Assembly (NCBI RefSeq): GCF_003438495.1
Contig: NZ_QSSH01000005.1
Span: forward strand, 19,245-83,244
Length of the DNA stretch: 64,000 bases
Source of the DNA: Collinsella sp. TF05-9AC
GTDB lineage: Bacteria > Actinomycetota > Coriobacteriia > Coriobacteriales > Coriobacteriaceae
Direction of reading: 5' to 3'
Part shown: positions 9,797 through 20,093 of the stretch, one piece after another
Layout: each line of letters starts with the position of its first letter
How positions within the stretch are numbered: position 1 is the first letter of the stretch
Notes under the pieces: model-generated
Told to the model about the DNA's origin: nothing
Database searches by the model: none
Seen by the model: the letters and a program-made list of their open reading frames with translations, nothing else
Program-made: the position numbers and the translations under genes

Positions 9797-10729
9797 ATGG
9801 CTCGTCGTACGCCTTCTCAACTGAATATGCTGCTCGCCGTCGATAAGCCGGTGGGCTGCACGTCCCACGATGTGGTCTCGCAATGCCGACGCGCCCTCCA
9901 TGAGCGGCGTGTCGGCCATGCCGGCACGCTCGACCCCATGGCATCTGGCGTCATGGTGGTGGGTGTGGGCCAGGCCACCCGTCTGCTGGGCATGCTCACG
10001 CTCGATACCAAAAGCTACGTCGCCGATATTTCGTTTGGCGCCGAGACCAATACCGATGATGCGGAGGGCGAGGCGGTCCGCACGGTGGCTGTTGCCAACG
10101 AGCTCCGCGATCCTGCCTATGCTCGTGAGCGCTTGGCCGCCATGCTGGGCCCGCAGATGCAGGTGCCGCCGGCGTTTTCTGCTATCTCGGTCAATGGCGT
10201 TCGCGCCTACAAGTCTGCTCGCGAGGGCAATGCGGTGGACCTACCTCCGCGCCCCGTCGAGGTCTATGCCGCCGACCTGATCGCCGTGGGCGGCGAAGGT
10301 GATACGTGTGTGTGGACCGTGGCGTTCTCGGTGAGCAAGGGCACCTATATTCGTGCGCTCGCTCGCGACCTGGGCCGCGCTTGCGATAGCGCCGCGCATA
10401 TTTCCGCGCTGCGCCGCACGGCTTCCGGTGTTGTTTCCATTGGCGCTTGTCATGCGGCCGAGGAGCTTTCTCCCGAGTCCGCGGCTGGCTTTGCCCTGGA
10501 TCCCATTGCGGCCCTGGGCGCCACACGTGTTGACTTGCCGGGCAATCTTGCCGACGACCTGCTCTGCGGCCGACGCATTCCCGTTGAGCGTGCGCTTGCC
10601 GATTTCGATTCCTCGAAGGCGCCGTTTGCGTTGGTGCTCGATGGGGGACTCAAGGCGCTCGCCCGCATTGAGGGCGGCCGCTTTGTCATGGAGCACGTGT
10701 TTCCGCAGGCAATCGGCGGTGTTCGATGA
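9797..10729 (+). CDS. truB: tRNA pseudouridine(55) synthase TruB
   Basis: Makes pseudouridine at position 55 in the T-loop of tRNAs. The 310-residue protein shows DKPVGCTSHDVV, the catalytic motif HAGTLDPMASGV with Asp46 as nucleophile, and KGTYIRALARDLG. A PUA-like C-terminal part follows. No clear Shine-Dalgarno precedes ATG 9797; translation may depend on coupling to nrnA, whose stop is 15 bases upstream. It overlaps ribF by four bases (ATGA). Confidence 0.95.
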   Translation: MARRTPSQLNMLLAVDKPVGCTSHDVVSQCRRALHERRVGHAGTLDPMASGVMVVGVGQATRLLGMLTLDTKSYVADISFGAETNTDDAEGEAVRTVAVANELRDPAYARERLAAMLGPQMQVPPAFSAISVNGVRAYKSAREGNAVDLPPRPVEVYAADLIAVGGEGDTCVWTVAFSVSKGTYIRALARDLGRACDSAAHISALRRTASGVVSIGACHAAEELSPESAAGFALDPIAALGATRVDLPGNLADDLLCGRRIPVERALADFDSSKAPFALVLDGGLKALARIEGGRFVMEHVFPQAIGGVR

Positions 10730-11733
10730 TGTTGTCCGCTCGCGAGCTCGCGCGTGTCTTTTTCGCGGGCGAGTCGGACGAGGCTCGCATCGTTGCTGCC
10801 GATACGTTTGATGAGTGTGAGCACTTGGGTGCCGCTTCAATCGCCATTGGCGTGTTCGACGGCGTTCACCGTGGACACCAGGAACTCATCGAAGCGCTTG
10901 TCCGTGATGCCCGTGCCCATGGCTGTAAGGCGGTCGTGGTTACCTTCGATCCCGACCCGGACGTTGTGGTGAGCCCTTCGCCCGCTCAAAAATTGATGAC
11001 GACGGCCGACCGTCTGCATGCCTTGGCTCAAACCGGAGTCGATGCGGTGGTGGCCGTTCCCTTTACGCCTGAGGTTGCGGCGCTTGACCATGTTGATTTT
11101 CTCTCGCTGGTGTCGCGCCTGGTCGACATTCGATCGATTCGCGTTGGCAGTGACTTTAGGCTGGGTCGTGGCGGTGCTTCTGGTGTTGCCGAGATGCGCT
11201 CCTGGGGTTCCGAGCACGGCGTTGACGTGTATGGTCACGACCTGCTTTGCGAGGGCGGTGAGGCCATTTGCGCCACCTGCATTCGTCATGAGCTGGGACA
11301 GGGCCATGTGGAGCTTGCTGCTGAGTTACTCGGCCGTCCGTATATGGTGCGTGGCGGTGTTATTCGCGGCCGTCACGAGGGTTCTGGCATGGGCTTTCCC
11401 ACGGCAAACCTGCAGGTTCCCGACGGTATTCAGGTGCCTGCCGATGGCGTGTATGAGGGTCTGGTGCTGGTCGATGACACCGCGTGGCCCGCTGCCGTGA
11501 ACGTCGGACTGCCGCCGACGTATGCCGACGATGTCGCTTCGGCGCATCTCGAGGCTAATTTAATTGGTTATACGGGCGACCTGTACGGCTCTTCTGTTTC
11601 GCTGGCGTTTACGCGTTGGCTGCGTCCGTCGCGCGTGTTCGATTCGCTGGATGAGTTGATCGCGACCGTCGAGGGTAATATCGAGGACATTCGTCACAAC
11701 TTGGGCAAGCAGGGGGTGAGCATCCGTGATTAG
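10726..11733 (+). CDS. ribF: Bifunctional riboflavin kinase / FMN adenylyltransferase
   Basis: Converts riboflavin to FMN and then FAD. The 335-residue protein has the N-terminal nucleotidyltransferase domain (IGVFDGVHRGHQELI, then VVTFDPDP) and the C-terminal riboflavin kinase domain (GRHEGSGMGFPTANL near 220, later LEANLIGYTGDLYG). Start and end both overlap neighbours (ATGA with truB, GTG of dnaG inside its last codons), so it is tightly coupled. The truB-ribF pair is a standard bacterial arrangement. A second in-frame ATG at 10729 is equally possible. Confidence 0.95.
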   Translation: MMLSARELARVFFAGESDEARIVAADTFDECEHLGAASIAIGVFDGVHRGHQELIEALVRDARAHGCKAVVVTFDPDPDVVVSPSPAQKLMTTADRLHALAQTGVDAVVAVPFTPEVAALDHVDFLSLVSRLVDIRSIRVGSDFRLGRGGASGVAEMRSWGSEHGVDVYGHDLLCEGGEAICATCIRHELGQGHVELAAELLGRPYMVRGGVIRGRHEGSGMGFPTANLQVPDGIQVPADGVYEGLVLVDDTAWPAAVNVGLPPTYADDVASAHLEANLIGYTGDLYGSSVSLAFTRWLRPSRVFDSLDELIATVEGNIEDIRHNLGKQGVSIRD

Positions 11734-13834
11734 CGATGAGGAAAAAGACCAGGTACGCGCTGCGTCTGACCTGGTTGCCATCGTGCAGGAAACGGTCGAG
11801 CTCAAGCCCCGCGGCCATGAGTTTTGGGGATGCTGCCCCTTCCATGGCGAAAAGACGCCGTCCTTCCACATTATTCCCGCCACGCAGGTGTGGCATTGCT
11901 TTGGCTGCGGCGAGGGTGGCGACGTCTTCACGTATATCATGAAGCGCGAGAACCTGAGCTTTCCCGAGTCAATCCGTTATTTGGCCGATCGCGCGGGTAT
12001 TGAGCTGCATGACACCGGAGATCGCCGCGAGCGCGGCACCAAGCGTGCCCGCATCTACGATTTGTGCGCCGAGACCGCCCAGTTCTACCACACCATGCTT
12101 ATGCGCGGTAAGGACGGCCGTCCGCGCGAGTACTTTGCCAGCCGCGGCATGGGTGGCGACGTCTGCCGCCGCTACTGCCTGGGCTTTGCACCGGGCCGTA
12201 ACGCGCTGGTGTCGCACCTGTCCCAGGCGGGTTTTACCCCGCAGGAGATGATCGATGCCAACGTTGCCGTAAGCCGCGGGCGCGGGCAGCTTGCCGACCG
12301 CTTTTACGACCGCGTGATGTTTCCCATCTTTGACGAGCAGGGTCACAATATTGCCTTTGGCGGTCGTATTATGGGCGACGGCCAGCCTAAGTACCTCAAT
12401 ACCGCCGAGACGAGCGTGTTTCATAAAAAACGAAACCTCTACGGTTTTAATTGGGCCAAGGAGTTTATCGTCGCGCAGGATACTGCCATCGTGGTGGAGG
12501 GCTATACCGACTGCATCGCCTGTTGGGAGGCGGGGATTAAAAACGTTGTCGCTACGCTGGGCACCGCGCTCACGGAGCATCACGTCAAGACGCTCACTCG
12601 TTTTGCCAAGCGCATCGTGTATATGTTTGACGGCGATGCCGCCGGTCAAAAGGCTGCTCGCCGTGCGATTCAGTTTATCGAGCAGGATTCTATGGACCTG
12701 CGCTGCGTGGTGCTGCCCGACGGTAACGATCCCATGGAGTTCATCACGGCGCATGGTGGTGAGGCACTGCAGGCGCGCATCGACGCTGCCGAGCCGCTCA
12801 TGGACTTCGTGTACCGTTCGCTGCAGGAGTCGAGCGATATCACCACGCCGGGCGGTCGCGCCAAGGCGCTGGAGGACGCTCTCACGCTCATCTATCCGCT
12901 GCGCGATAGCTATATGATCGATACGTACTTTATCCAGATTGCCGATCTGCTGGGTTTGGATCTGGAGACGGTGCGTGCGAGCTCGGGCCGTGTGTTTCGC
13001 GATGTCGCCAAGCGCGAGGATGCGGAACGACGTCGTGAGCAGAACTATGAGCGCCAGCGGGCACAGGCTGAGCGGTCCGGTAGCGCGGGCGGTCGGGCGT
13101 CTGGTTCGCAGGGGACATCTCGTGGTGCTTGGGCTTCGGGCGCGACTCCGGCCGTAGCGGCGCCGGTCGAGGAAGAACCGTACGACTGCGTCCCGCTCGA
13201 TGCCTATGGCGCTGCACCAGTGGAGGTCGTTGACGACTTGCCGCCAATCGATGTGCCCGATGGTGTGGGCGCTGTGCCTGTGGCTGATGGTTTGGGCGCA
13301 CCGGCTGCGGCGGCGCCGATGGTTCTTACCGATCTGGAGCGCAAGTCCTTGGCAGGGGAGCGCGAGCTGCTGACCATGCTCACGAGCTATCCCGACCTGT
13401 TCCGCACGTATGCCGACCGCATCTGCTCCATCGAGTGGGTTGACTCACGTCACGAGTCCATCGCGTGGGCCGTTCTGGCAACGCCGCCGGGAACCGATCC
13501 TGCAGCCTGCATGGATGCGGCGCGCTCGGTGTGTCCCGATGCGGCAACGCTTGTGAGCGCCGGGCGCATCTCGGCGACGAGCAAGCACCCCACCGAGACG
13601 AACATCGTGTTTATGCTCGATACGCTCGAGCTCTACACCATCAAGCGCCGCATGCGTGCTGCACAGGCCAAGCTGCGCCAGGACCGTTCCCTCGATGATG
13701 AGGCCCGTCGCGCGCTGACCGTTCAGGCCGCGCAGGATTCGCAGCGTCAACGCGAACTGCAAAAGTCGATCGGCGGCGTGGCGGACCCGTTCCGTTTGAT
13801 CGGCCTGGAGGCCGCGGGCACCGAACAAGCCTAG
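11726..13834 (+). CDS. dnaG: DNA primase
   Basis: Synthesises RNA primers for DNA replication. The 702-residue protein has a CHC2 zinc finger (Cys37, His40, Cys58, Cys61), the primase core, and a TOPRIM domain with VEGYTD (Glu258) and DGDAAG (Asp302). A Gly/Ala/Pro-rich linker (about 440-530) precedes the C-terminal helicase-binding domain. The start is GTG at 11726 with AGGGGG at 11711-11716 and overlaps the ribF stop. Location just before rpoD recalls the dnaG-rpoD pair of the macromolecular synthesis operon. Confidence 0.96.
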   Translation: MISDEEKDQVRAASDLVAIVQETVELKPRGHEFWGCCPFHGEKTPSFHIIPATQVWHCFGCGEGGDVFTYIMKRENLSFPESIRYLADRAGIELHDTGDRRERGTKRARIYDLCAETAQFYHTMLMRGKDGRPREYFASRGMGGDVCRRYCLGFAPGRNALVSHLSQAGFTPQEMIDANVAVSRGRGQLADRFYDRVMFPIFDEQGHNIAFGGRIMGDGQPKYLNTAETSVFHKKRNLYGFNWAKEFIVAQDTAIVVEGYTDCIACWEAGIKNVVATLGTALTEHHVKTLTRFAKRIVYMFDGDAAGQKAARRAIQFIEQDSMDLRCVVLPDGNDPMEFITAHGGEALQARIDAAEPLMDFVYRSLQESSDITTPGGRAKALEDALTLIYPLRDSYMIDTYFIQIADLLGLDLETVRASSGRVFRDVAKREDAERRREQNYERQRAQAERSGSAGGRASGSQGTSRGAWASGATPAVAAPVEEEPYDCVPLDAYGAAPVEVVDDLPPIDVPDGVGAVPVADGLGAPAAAAPMVLTDLERKSLAGERELLTMLTSYPDLFRTYADRICSIEWVDSRHESIAWAVLATPPGTDPAACMDAARSVCPDAATLVSAGRISATSKHPTETNIVFMLDTLELYTIKRRMRAAQAKLRQDRSLDDEARRALTVQAAQDSQRQRELQKSIGGVADPFRLIGLEAAGTEQA

Positions 13835-13944
13835 ATGTTGTGGTCAACCAGCGTATTCTCGCCTATATCCAGTCCTCTTTTTGGGTATAGACGTCAATGT
13901 GTGTGCTAAAGTATTGAGTCCTGTGGACTATGAAGGGAGAATCT

Positions 13945-15294
<1,350 letters not shown>

Positions 15295-15303
15295 TCAAGC
15301 AAG

Positions 15304-15340
15304 AAGCGCCCTCAAGCACATCCGCTTGAGGGCGCTTTCA
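15304..15340 (+). terminator. Terminator after rpoD
   Basis: A 14-bp perfect stem (15304-15317 with 15324-15337) with a six-base loop lies ten bases after the rpoD stop. The U-run is short (TTTCA). Confidence 0.75.
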
Positions 15341-15342
15341 TG

Positions 15343-15398
15343 TAGTCGTTGGGGACGTTCTTGAATGACTGGTCGTTTAAGAACGTCCCCAATGACTA
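15343..15398. repeat. GGGGACGTTCTT inverted repeat, copy 1 (REPIN-like)
   Basis: Arms 15343-15362 and 15379-15398 are 20 bp with one mismatch, around a loop that is itself partly self-complementary. The left arm, TAGTCGTTGGGGACGTTCTT, is identical to the left arm at 43172-43191. It lies between the rpoD terminator and the tRNA promoter, and codes for nothing recognisable. The form (two inverted short repeats in an intergenic gap, recurring in the genome) matches REP doublets. Confidence 0.8.
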
Positions 15399-15424
15399 GG
15401 TCGGAAAATTTCTTAAAAAAGTTC

Positions 15425-15452
15425 TTGCCCTGAGCTGATTCGTCCGTATAAT
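15425..15452 (+). promoter_or_regulatory. Promoter of the tRNA-Asn pair
   Basis: TTGCCC at 15425-15430 and a perfect TATAAT at 15447-15452 are separated by 16 bases, 30 bases before the first tRNA. Confidence 0.75.
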
Positions 15453-15482
15453 AAACTTCGTTGCTTGAGAGCACGCACCTAT

Positions 15483-15557
15483 TCCTCGGTAGCTCAATGG
15501 TAGAGCACGCGGCTGTTAACCGCGCTGTTGTAGGTTCGAGTCCTACCCGGGGAGCCA
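15483..15557 (+). tRNA. tRNA-Asn (GTT), copy 1
   Basis: The cloverleaf is complete: acceptor TCCTCGG/CCGGGGA, D-loop AGCTCAATGGTAGAGC, anticodon stem GCGGC/... with loop CTGTTAA (anticodon GTT), T-arm GTAGG TTCGAGT CCTAC, discriminator G and encoded CCA. The gene reads asparagine codons AAC/AAU. Confidence 0.95.
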
Positions 15558-15590
15558 GAATTTTTCAGCCCTTTCCGTTGGGCTTTAAAT

Positions 15591-15665
15591 TCCTCGGTAG
15601 CTCAATGGTAGAGCACGCGGCTGTTAACCGCGCTGTTGTAGGTTCGAGTCCTACCCGGGGAGCCA
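15591..15665 (+). tRNA. tRNA-Asn (GTT), copy 2
   Basis: Identical in all 75 bases to the copy 108 bases upstream, including the encoded CCA. The two share one promoter and the terminator that follows, so they are probably processed from one transcript. The 33-base spacer is different sequence, pointing to gene duplication kept identical by selection or conversion. Confidence 0.95.
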
Positions 15666-15671
15666 GGTTGT

Positions 15672-15701
15672 AAAACCCGTCGCTTATGCGGCGGGTTTTT
15701 T
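15672..15701 (+). terminator. Terminator after the tRNA-Asn pair
   Basis: Arms 15672-15683 and 15688-15699 (12 bp, one T-G pair, loop TTAT) end in a run of six T. Confidence 0.9.
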
Positions 15702-15859
15702 CATGTCGCGGTCGCCGTTCGCGAACGTTACCATATCAACATTTCGTGTCGAGGATGTAATCCCGCGACCCACCACCTCAACACGGCGCGCTCGTTGTAG
15801 AATATTGCAATGATTGCTCCCACGACATGGTGCCGCGAGCACCAGATAAGGAGATTCTT

Positions 15860-16216
15860 GTGTCTGAGACCATTAACGGCAGCCTGAGCGTCTCGAACGA
15901 CGTTATTGCCGATATTGCCGGTTATGCCGCGATGACGTGCTATGGCGTCGTCGGTATGGCTGAGCAGCTCCAGGGCGCCGAGAGCGTGCGCCTGCTTGCC
16001 GGTCAGCGCCTCCGCAAGGGCGTGCTTGTCTCCGCCGACGAGAACGGCCTTACGGTCGATCTTCACGTCGTGCTCGAGAACGGCGTCAACATGAAGTCCG
16101 TCTGCCACAATCTTTCGAGTTCCGTTGCCTTCACTCTGCAGGAGGTCGCCCAGATCGATCCCGCTAGCCTTAAGATCGGCATCCACATCGACGCGCTCAA
16201 GAGCCGTCTGAACTAG
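15860..16216 (+). CDS. Asp23/Gls24 family envelope stress protein (YloU-like)
   Basis: A 118-residue cytoplasmic protein of the Asp23 family, whose members associate with the cell envelope and are linked to stress and fatty acid metabolism. Family signatures include DVIADIAGYAAMTCYGVVGM near the start and LHVVLENGVNMKSVCHNL. The GTG start at 15860 has AAGGAG at 15848-15853; a longer frame from 15827 has no site. Placement directly before the fakA-like gene and recG repeats the yloU-yloV-recG order of Bacillus. A paralogue lies at 61887. Confidence 0.88.
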   Translation: MSETINGSLSVSNDVIADIAGYAAMTCYGVVGMAEQLQGAESVRLLAGQRLRKGVLVSADENGLTVDLHVVLENGVNMKSVCHNLSSSVAFTLQEVAQIDPASLKIGIHIDALKSRLN

Positions 16217-16243
16217 CATCCGAAAACGGAGATTCAAATACCC

Positions 16244-17905
16244 ATGATTGCAAAGACCATTCGCACCTGTTTTCCGATCGCTGCGGCTGCCGTTTCCGAC
16301 AAGGCCGAGGAGATCAACAAGCTCAACGTCTTCCCCGTACCCGATGGCGATACCGGCACCAACATGTCGCTCACGCTCGCCTCGGTGACCAAGGAGCTTT
16401 CCGCCCTTCCTGCCGATGCCGACATGGAGGCCATCGCAGGCGCCATCACCCACGGCTCCCTTATGGGCGCCCGCGGTAACTCCGGCGTCATCACCTCGCA
16501 GATTCTGCGCGGCGTGGCCGAGGGCCTTGTCTCTGCCGATGAGCCCATTACGTCCGCCAACATTGCCTTCGCCTTCCGTCGCGCCGTCAAGGTCGCCTTC
16601 CAGGCTGTCCGCAAGCCCATCGAGGGCACGATCCTCACGGTCCTGCGCGATGTCTCGACCAAGGCCGATGAGTGCGAGAAGAAGAAGTTCTCGGCTGAGG
16701 ATGCGCTCGATGCCATCGTCGTTGAGGCGTACCAGTCCGTCGCCCGCACACCCGATCTGTTGCCCGTTCTGAAGGAGAACGGCGTGGTCGACTCCGGCGC
16801 CTTTGGCTTCGCCATCTTCCTTGAGAACTTTGTGGCTGCAGCACTTGGCCGCAGTACCGTTGTCGAGGATTTCTCCGCCACGTTTGATTCCGCTGGCTCT
16901 GCCCGCGACGCGGCCCTTGGTCGCGTTGAGATCGAGGCCAACGACGATTGGGAGGGCTCGGAGTTCCGCTACTGCAACGAGTTCCTGTTTAAGGCCGACG
17001 CCCCGTTTGACGAGGACGAGTGCCTTAAGTTCCTGGGTTCCATGGGCGATTGCGAGCTACTCGTGGGCGCCTATCCCGACTACAAGATCCATGTGCACTC
17101 CAACACCCCCAACCTGGTGCTCGAGCACATGCTGCAGCTCGGTCAGATCTATGAGGTCTTTATCCACAACATGGAGATGGAGGCCCACGACCGTACCGCC
17201 AAGATCCACGAGGATCAGGAAAAGGCCGCCGAGCCCGCCAAGGCGCTGGGCTTTGTCGCCGTTGCCGCCGGTTCCGGCGAGGCCGACATCCTCAAGTCCC
17301 TCGGCGTCGACGTGATCGTGTCCGGTGGCCAGACTATGAATCCCTCGACCGCCGACCTGCTGGGCGCGGTGGACCAGGTCAACGCGACCTCGGTCATCAT
17401 CTTGCCCAACAACGGCAACATCCGCATGGCCGCTGAGGCTGCTGCCTCAGCCTGCACCGACAAGAAGGTCGCCGTCGTTCCCACCAAGACCGTCCCGCAG
17501 GCCTTCTCCGCGCTGTTCGCGGTCCTGCCCGATTCCGAGCTCGAGGATGCCGTCGCCGCCATGGTCGACGCCATCAGCGAGGTCCGCGATGGCGAGGTCA
17601 CCCGCGCCGTGCGCGACTCCAGTGCCTCTGACGGTTCTCCGATTCACTCCGGTGACGTCATGGGTATCATCGCCGGCTCCATCGACGTGGTCGGCTCCGA
17701 CGTGAAGCAGGTCACGCTCGACTGCATCAACCGCATGCAGGAGGAAGAGGAGGGCGACGCGCTGACGATTCTGGCCGGCGAGGAGCTGTCCGATGAGGCC
17801 TTCCAGGAGATCGTCGACGCTATCGAGGAGGCTCAGCCCGATCTGGAGATTGACGCCCATCGTGGCGAGCAGCCGCTCTATCCCGTGATCTTCTCGATCG
17901 AGTAG
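16244..17905 (+). CDS. fakA: DAK2-domain fatty acid kinase catalytic subunit (FakA/YloV-like)
   Basis: FakA proteins phosphorylate FakB-bound fatty acids so that exogenous acids enter phospholipid synthesis. The protein is 553 residues, typical of this family. The N-terminal DhaL/DAK2 kinase domain has NKLNVFPVPDGDTGTNMS, whose aspartates bind Mg-ATP, and HGSLMGARGNSGVITSQILRG. The C-terminal half is the FakA-specific domain (VSGGQTMNPSTADLL; ILPNNGNIRMAA). No fakB partner is in the window, but plsX and acpP of the same acyl-phosphate route lie 6 kb downstream. The ribosome binding site (ACGGAG) is weak. Confidence 0.87.
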   Translation: MIAKTIRTCFPIAAAAVSDKAEEINKLNVFPVPDGDTGTNMSLTLASVTKELSALPADADMEAIAGAITHGSLMGARGNSGVITSQILRGVAEGLVSADEPITSANIAFAFRRAVKVAFQAVRKPIEGTILTVLRDVSTKADECEKKKFSAEDALDAIVVEAYQSVARTPDLLPVLKENGVVDSGAFGFAIFLENFVAAALGRSTVVEDFSATFDSAGSARDAALGRVEIEANDDWEGSEFRYCNEFLFKADAPFDEDECLKFLGSMGDCELLVGAYPDYKIHVHSNTPNLVLEHMLQLGQIYEVFIHNMEMEAHDRTAKIHEDQEKAAEPAKALGFVAVAAGSGEADILKSLGVDVIVSGGQTMNPSTADLLGAVDQVNATSVIILPNNGNIRMAAEAAASACTDKKVAVVPTKTVPQAFSALFAVLPDSELEDAVAAMVDAISEVRDGEVTRAVRDSSASDGSPIHSGDVMGIIAGSIDVVGSDVKQVTLDCINRMQEEEEGDALTILAGEELSDEAFQEIVDAIEEAQPDLEIDAHRGEQPLYPVIFSIE

Positions 17906-17915
17906 GCAACTGCCC

Positions 17916-20093
17916 ATGTCCGAGCTGTGCTCCGTGCCGCGCGTCTCGGAGCGCTTTGCCCAGAGCAATGCGCTCGACGAGGATATCGCGCGACTCAAAT
18001 ATGTTTCGGGTAAACGTGAGGAGGCCCTTCGCCGTCTGGGAATTCGGACGGTGGGGGACCTCCTTCTCCATATCCCTCATCGATACCTCGACTTTACCCG
18101 TTCGTGGTCCATCGAGATGGCGCCCATCGGTACCGTGTGCACCATCATCGCCACGGTCGACCGCATCGTCCAAAAGCAGCCGCGTCCGCGCATGCAGGTG
18201 ACCGAGGTATCGCTGGTGGACGAGACGGGCGTGTTGCAGGTCGCCTTTTTCCGCCAGCCCTGGATTGCCCAGCAGCTTAAGCAGGGCGACCGCCTGGCCG
18301 TGATGGGCAAGGTCGAGTTTGCCTACGGCTTTAAGCAGATGGCCTCGCCCCACTTTGAAAAGCTCGAGGACGGGCGCGCCGCAGGCACCATTCTGCCGGT
18401 CCATTACGTGAGCGATGGCGTGAGCCAGGCGTGGATGCGCCGCATCGTAAGCGGCGCGCTCGAGGTCGTCGGCAATCCGTTCGATCCGATTCCCGCGCCG
18501 CTGCGCGCAAAGCGGAAGCTCATGAGCAATGCCCGCGCGTTGCGTTCGATCCACTTTCCCTCGAGCATGGCTGAGCGCGACATCGCACGCCGGCGTCTTG
18601 CCTACGAGGAGTGCCTCTACCTGCAGCTGGCGCTGCGTCTGCGCAACGACGGCGGCCTGGTCGATGTGGTGCCCTATGCCCACACTGCGGGCGAGCATCT
18701 GGGCGCGCTTAAACAGGCCCTTCCGTTTTCGCTGAGCGACGAGCAGGAGGCCGCATTCCAAGACATCCTGCATGACATGTGCGATGGCGGGCGCGTGATG
18801 AACCGTCTGCTGCTGGGCGATGTCGGTACCGGTAAGACCGCCGTTGCCGCCTGCGCGCTGGCTGTGGCTGCCGATAGCGGCACGCAGGCCTGCGTTATGG
18901 CGCCCACGGGCGTGCTGGCGCGCCAATATGCCGATAAGACCGGCCCTCTGCTCTCGCAGGCCGGCATGTCCTGGGCGCTTCTGACGGGCGCCACGCCGGC
19001 CGCAGAGCGCGAGCGCATCCATGCCCAGCTGGAATCGGGCGAGCTTGACGTGCTCTTTGGCACCCATGCGGTGCTTTCGGATAACGTTGCGTTCAAGCAT
19101 CTGTCGCTTGTTGTCATCGACGAGCAGCACCGCTTTGGCGTTGGCCAGCGCAACGCCCTACGCGCGAAGGGCCCCGGTGCCGATCTGCTCGTTATGACGG
19201 CAACGCCCATCCCGCGTACGCTGGCGCTTTCGGTCTACGGCGATCTGGATACGAGCATCATCCGCCATCGGCCCGTCCCTGGCGCTGGCGTGTCGACACG
19301 CGTGCTCACCGAGTCGAGCCGCGACCTCGCCTATGGCGCCATCCGTGAGGCGCATGAAAAGGGTCAGCAGGCCTACGTGATTTGCCCGCTCGTTGAGCCG
19401 AGTGACTCGGCCGATGAGCTGGAAGACGTGCCCGGTATTGCCCGCGACGACGAGGGCCGCGTAACCGTCCCCGTGCCGCTGCACGATACGGCAACCGAGC
19501 TCGACCGCCTGCGTCTGGCGTTGCCGGGGCTTGCCATCGAGCGCCTTCACGGCCGCATGCCAGCCGGGGAGAAGGATCGGGTCATCGATGCCTTCAAGCG
19601 TGGCGAGATCGACGTGCTCGTCTCGACTACGGTGGTCGAGGTGGGCGTCGACGTGCCTAACGCCACCGTTATGGTCATCGAGAACGGCGAGCGCTTTGGC
19701 TTGGCGGCTCTGCACCAGCTGCGCGGCCGCGTGGGCCGTGGCAGCGTGTCGGGCACCTGCCTGGTCATGACGCACTCCAAGGGCAACGGCGGCGCATCGG
19801 CGGCGCAAGATCGTCTGCAATCGCTCGAAAAGACCTCGGACGGCTTTACACTCGCCCAGATGGACCTGCGTCTGCGTCACGAGGGCGAAATCCTGGGGTA
19901 CCGCCAGCACGGCGGCGTGACCCTGCGCTTTGTCGACCTGGATGCCGACGAGGAACTGATCGAGTGGGCCCATTTGGACGCGGTCGAGCTCTTGCGGTAT
20001 GCTAGCGCCCTTGACTCCGTGGCGACGCGCCCCTTGCGCGACGCGGTCGCCATGCGTTATCGACATATCTTTAAGGAGGTCAGCGGAGGATGA
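17916..20093 (+). CDS. recG: ATP-dependent DNA helicase RecG
   Basis: Remodels stalled replication forks and Holliday junctions. The 725-residue protein has the N-terminal wedge/OB domain, Walker A GDVGTGKT from residue 301, DEQH box in VIDEQHRFGVGQR, TATPIPRTLALS, and helicase C motifs (DVLVSTTVVEVGVDVPNA; QLRGRVGRG). The RecG-specific end is EILGYRQHGGVTLRFVDLD. It sits ten bases after the fakA-like gene and overlaps rsmD by four bases, as in many Gram-positive genomes. Confidence 0.96.
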   Translation: MSELCSVPRVSERFAQSNALDEDIARLKYVSGKREEALRRLGIRTVGDLLLHIPHRYLDFTRSWSIEMAPIGTVCTIIATVDRIVQKQPRPRMQVTEVSLVDETGVLQVAFFRQPWIAQQLKQGDRLAVMGKVEFAYGFKQMASPHFEKLEDGRAAGTILPVHYVSDGVSQAWMRRIVSGALEVVGNPFDPIPAPLRAKRKLMSNARALRSIHFPSSMAERDIARRRLAYEECLYLQLALRLRNDGGLVDVVPYAHTAGEHLGALKQALPFSLSDEQEAAFQDILHDMCDGGRVMNRLLLGDVGTGKTAVAACALAVAADSGTQACVMAPTGVLARQYADKTGPLLSQAGMSWALLTGATPAAERERIHAQLESGELDVLFGTHAVLSDNVAFKHLSLVVIDEQHRFGVGQRNALRAKGPGADLLVMTATPIPRTLALSVYGDLDTSIIRHRPVPGAGVSTRVLTESSRDLAYGAIREAHEKGQQAYVICPLVEPSDSADELEDVPGIARDDEGRVTVPVPLHDTATELDRLRLALPGLAIERLHGRMPAGEKDRVIDAFKRGEIDVLVSTTVVEVGVDVPNATVMVIENGERFGLAALHQLRGRVGRGSVSGTCLVMTHSKGNGGASAAQDRLQSLEKTSDGFTLAQMDLRLRHEGEILGYRQHGGVTLRFVDLDADEELIEWAHLDAVELLRYASALDSVATRPLRDAVAMRYRHIFKEVSGG

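Noticed and set aside
15483..15665. tRNA pair as a phage or island attachment site
   Set aside because: The duplicated unit is a whole functional tRNA with encoded CCA and there is no integrase or foreign block beside it.
15461..15673. 70-codon frame across the two tRNA genes
   Set aside because: Its duplicated peptide is simply the translation of two identical tRNA-Asn genes.
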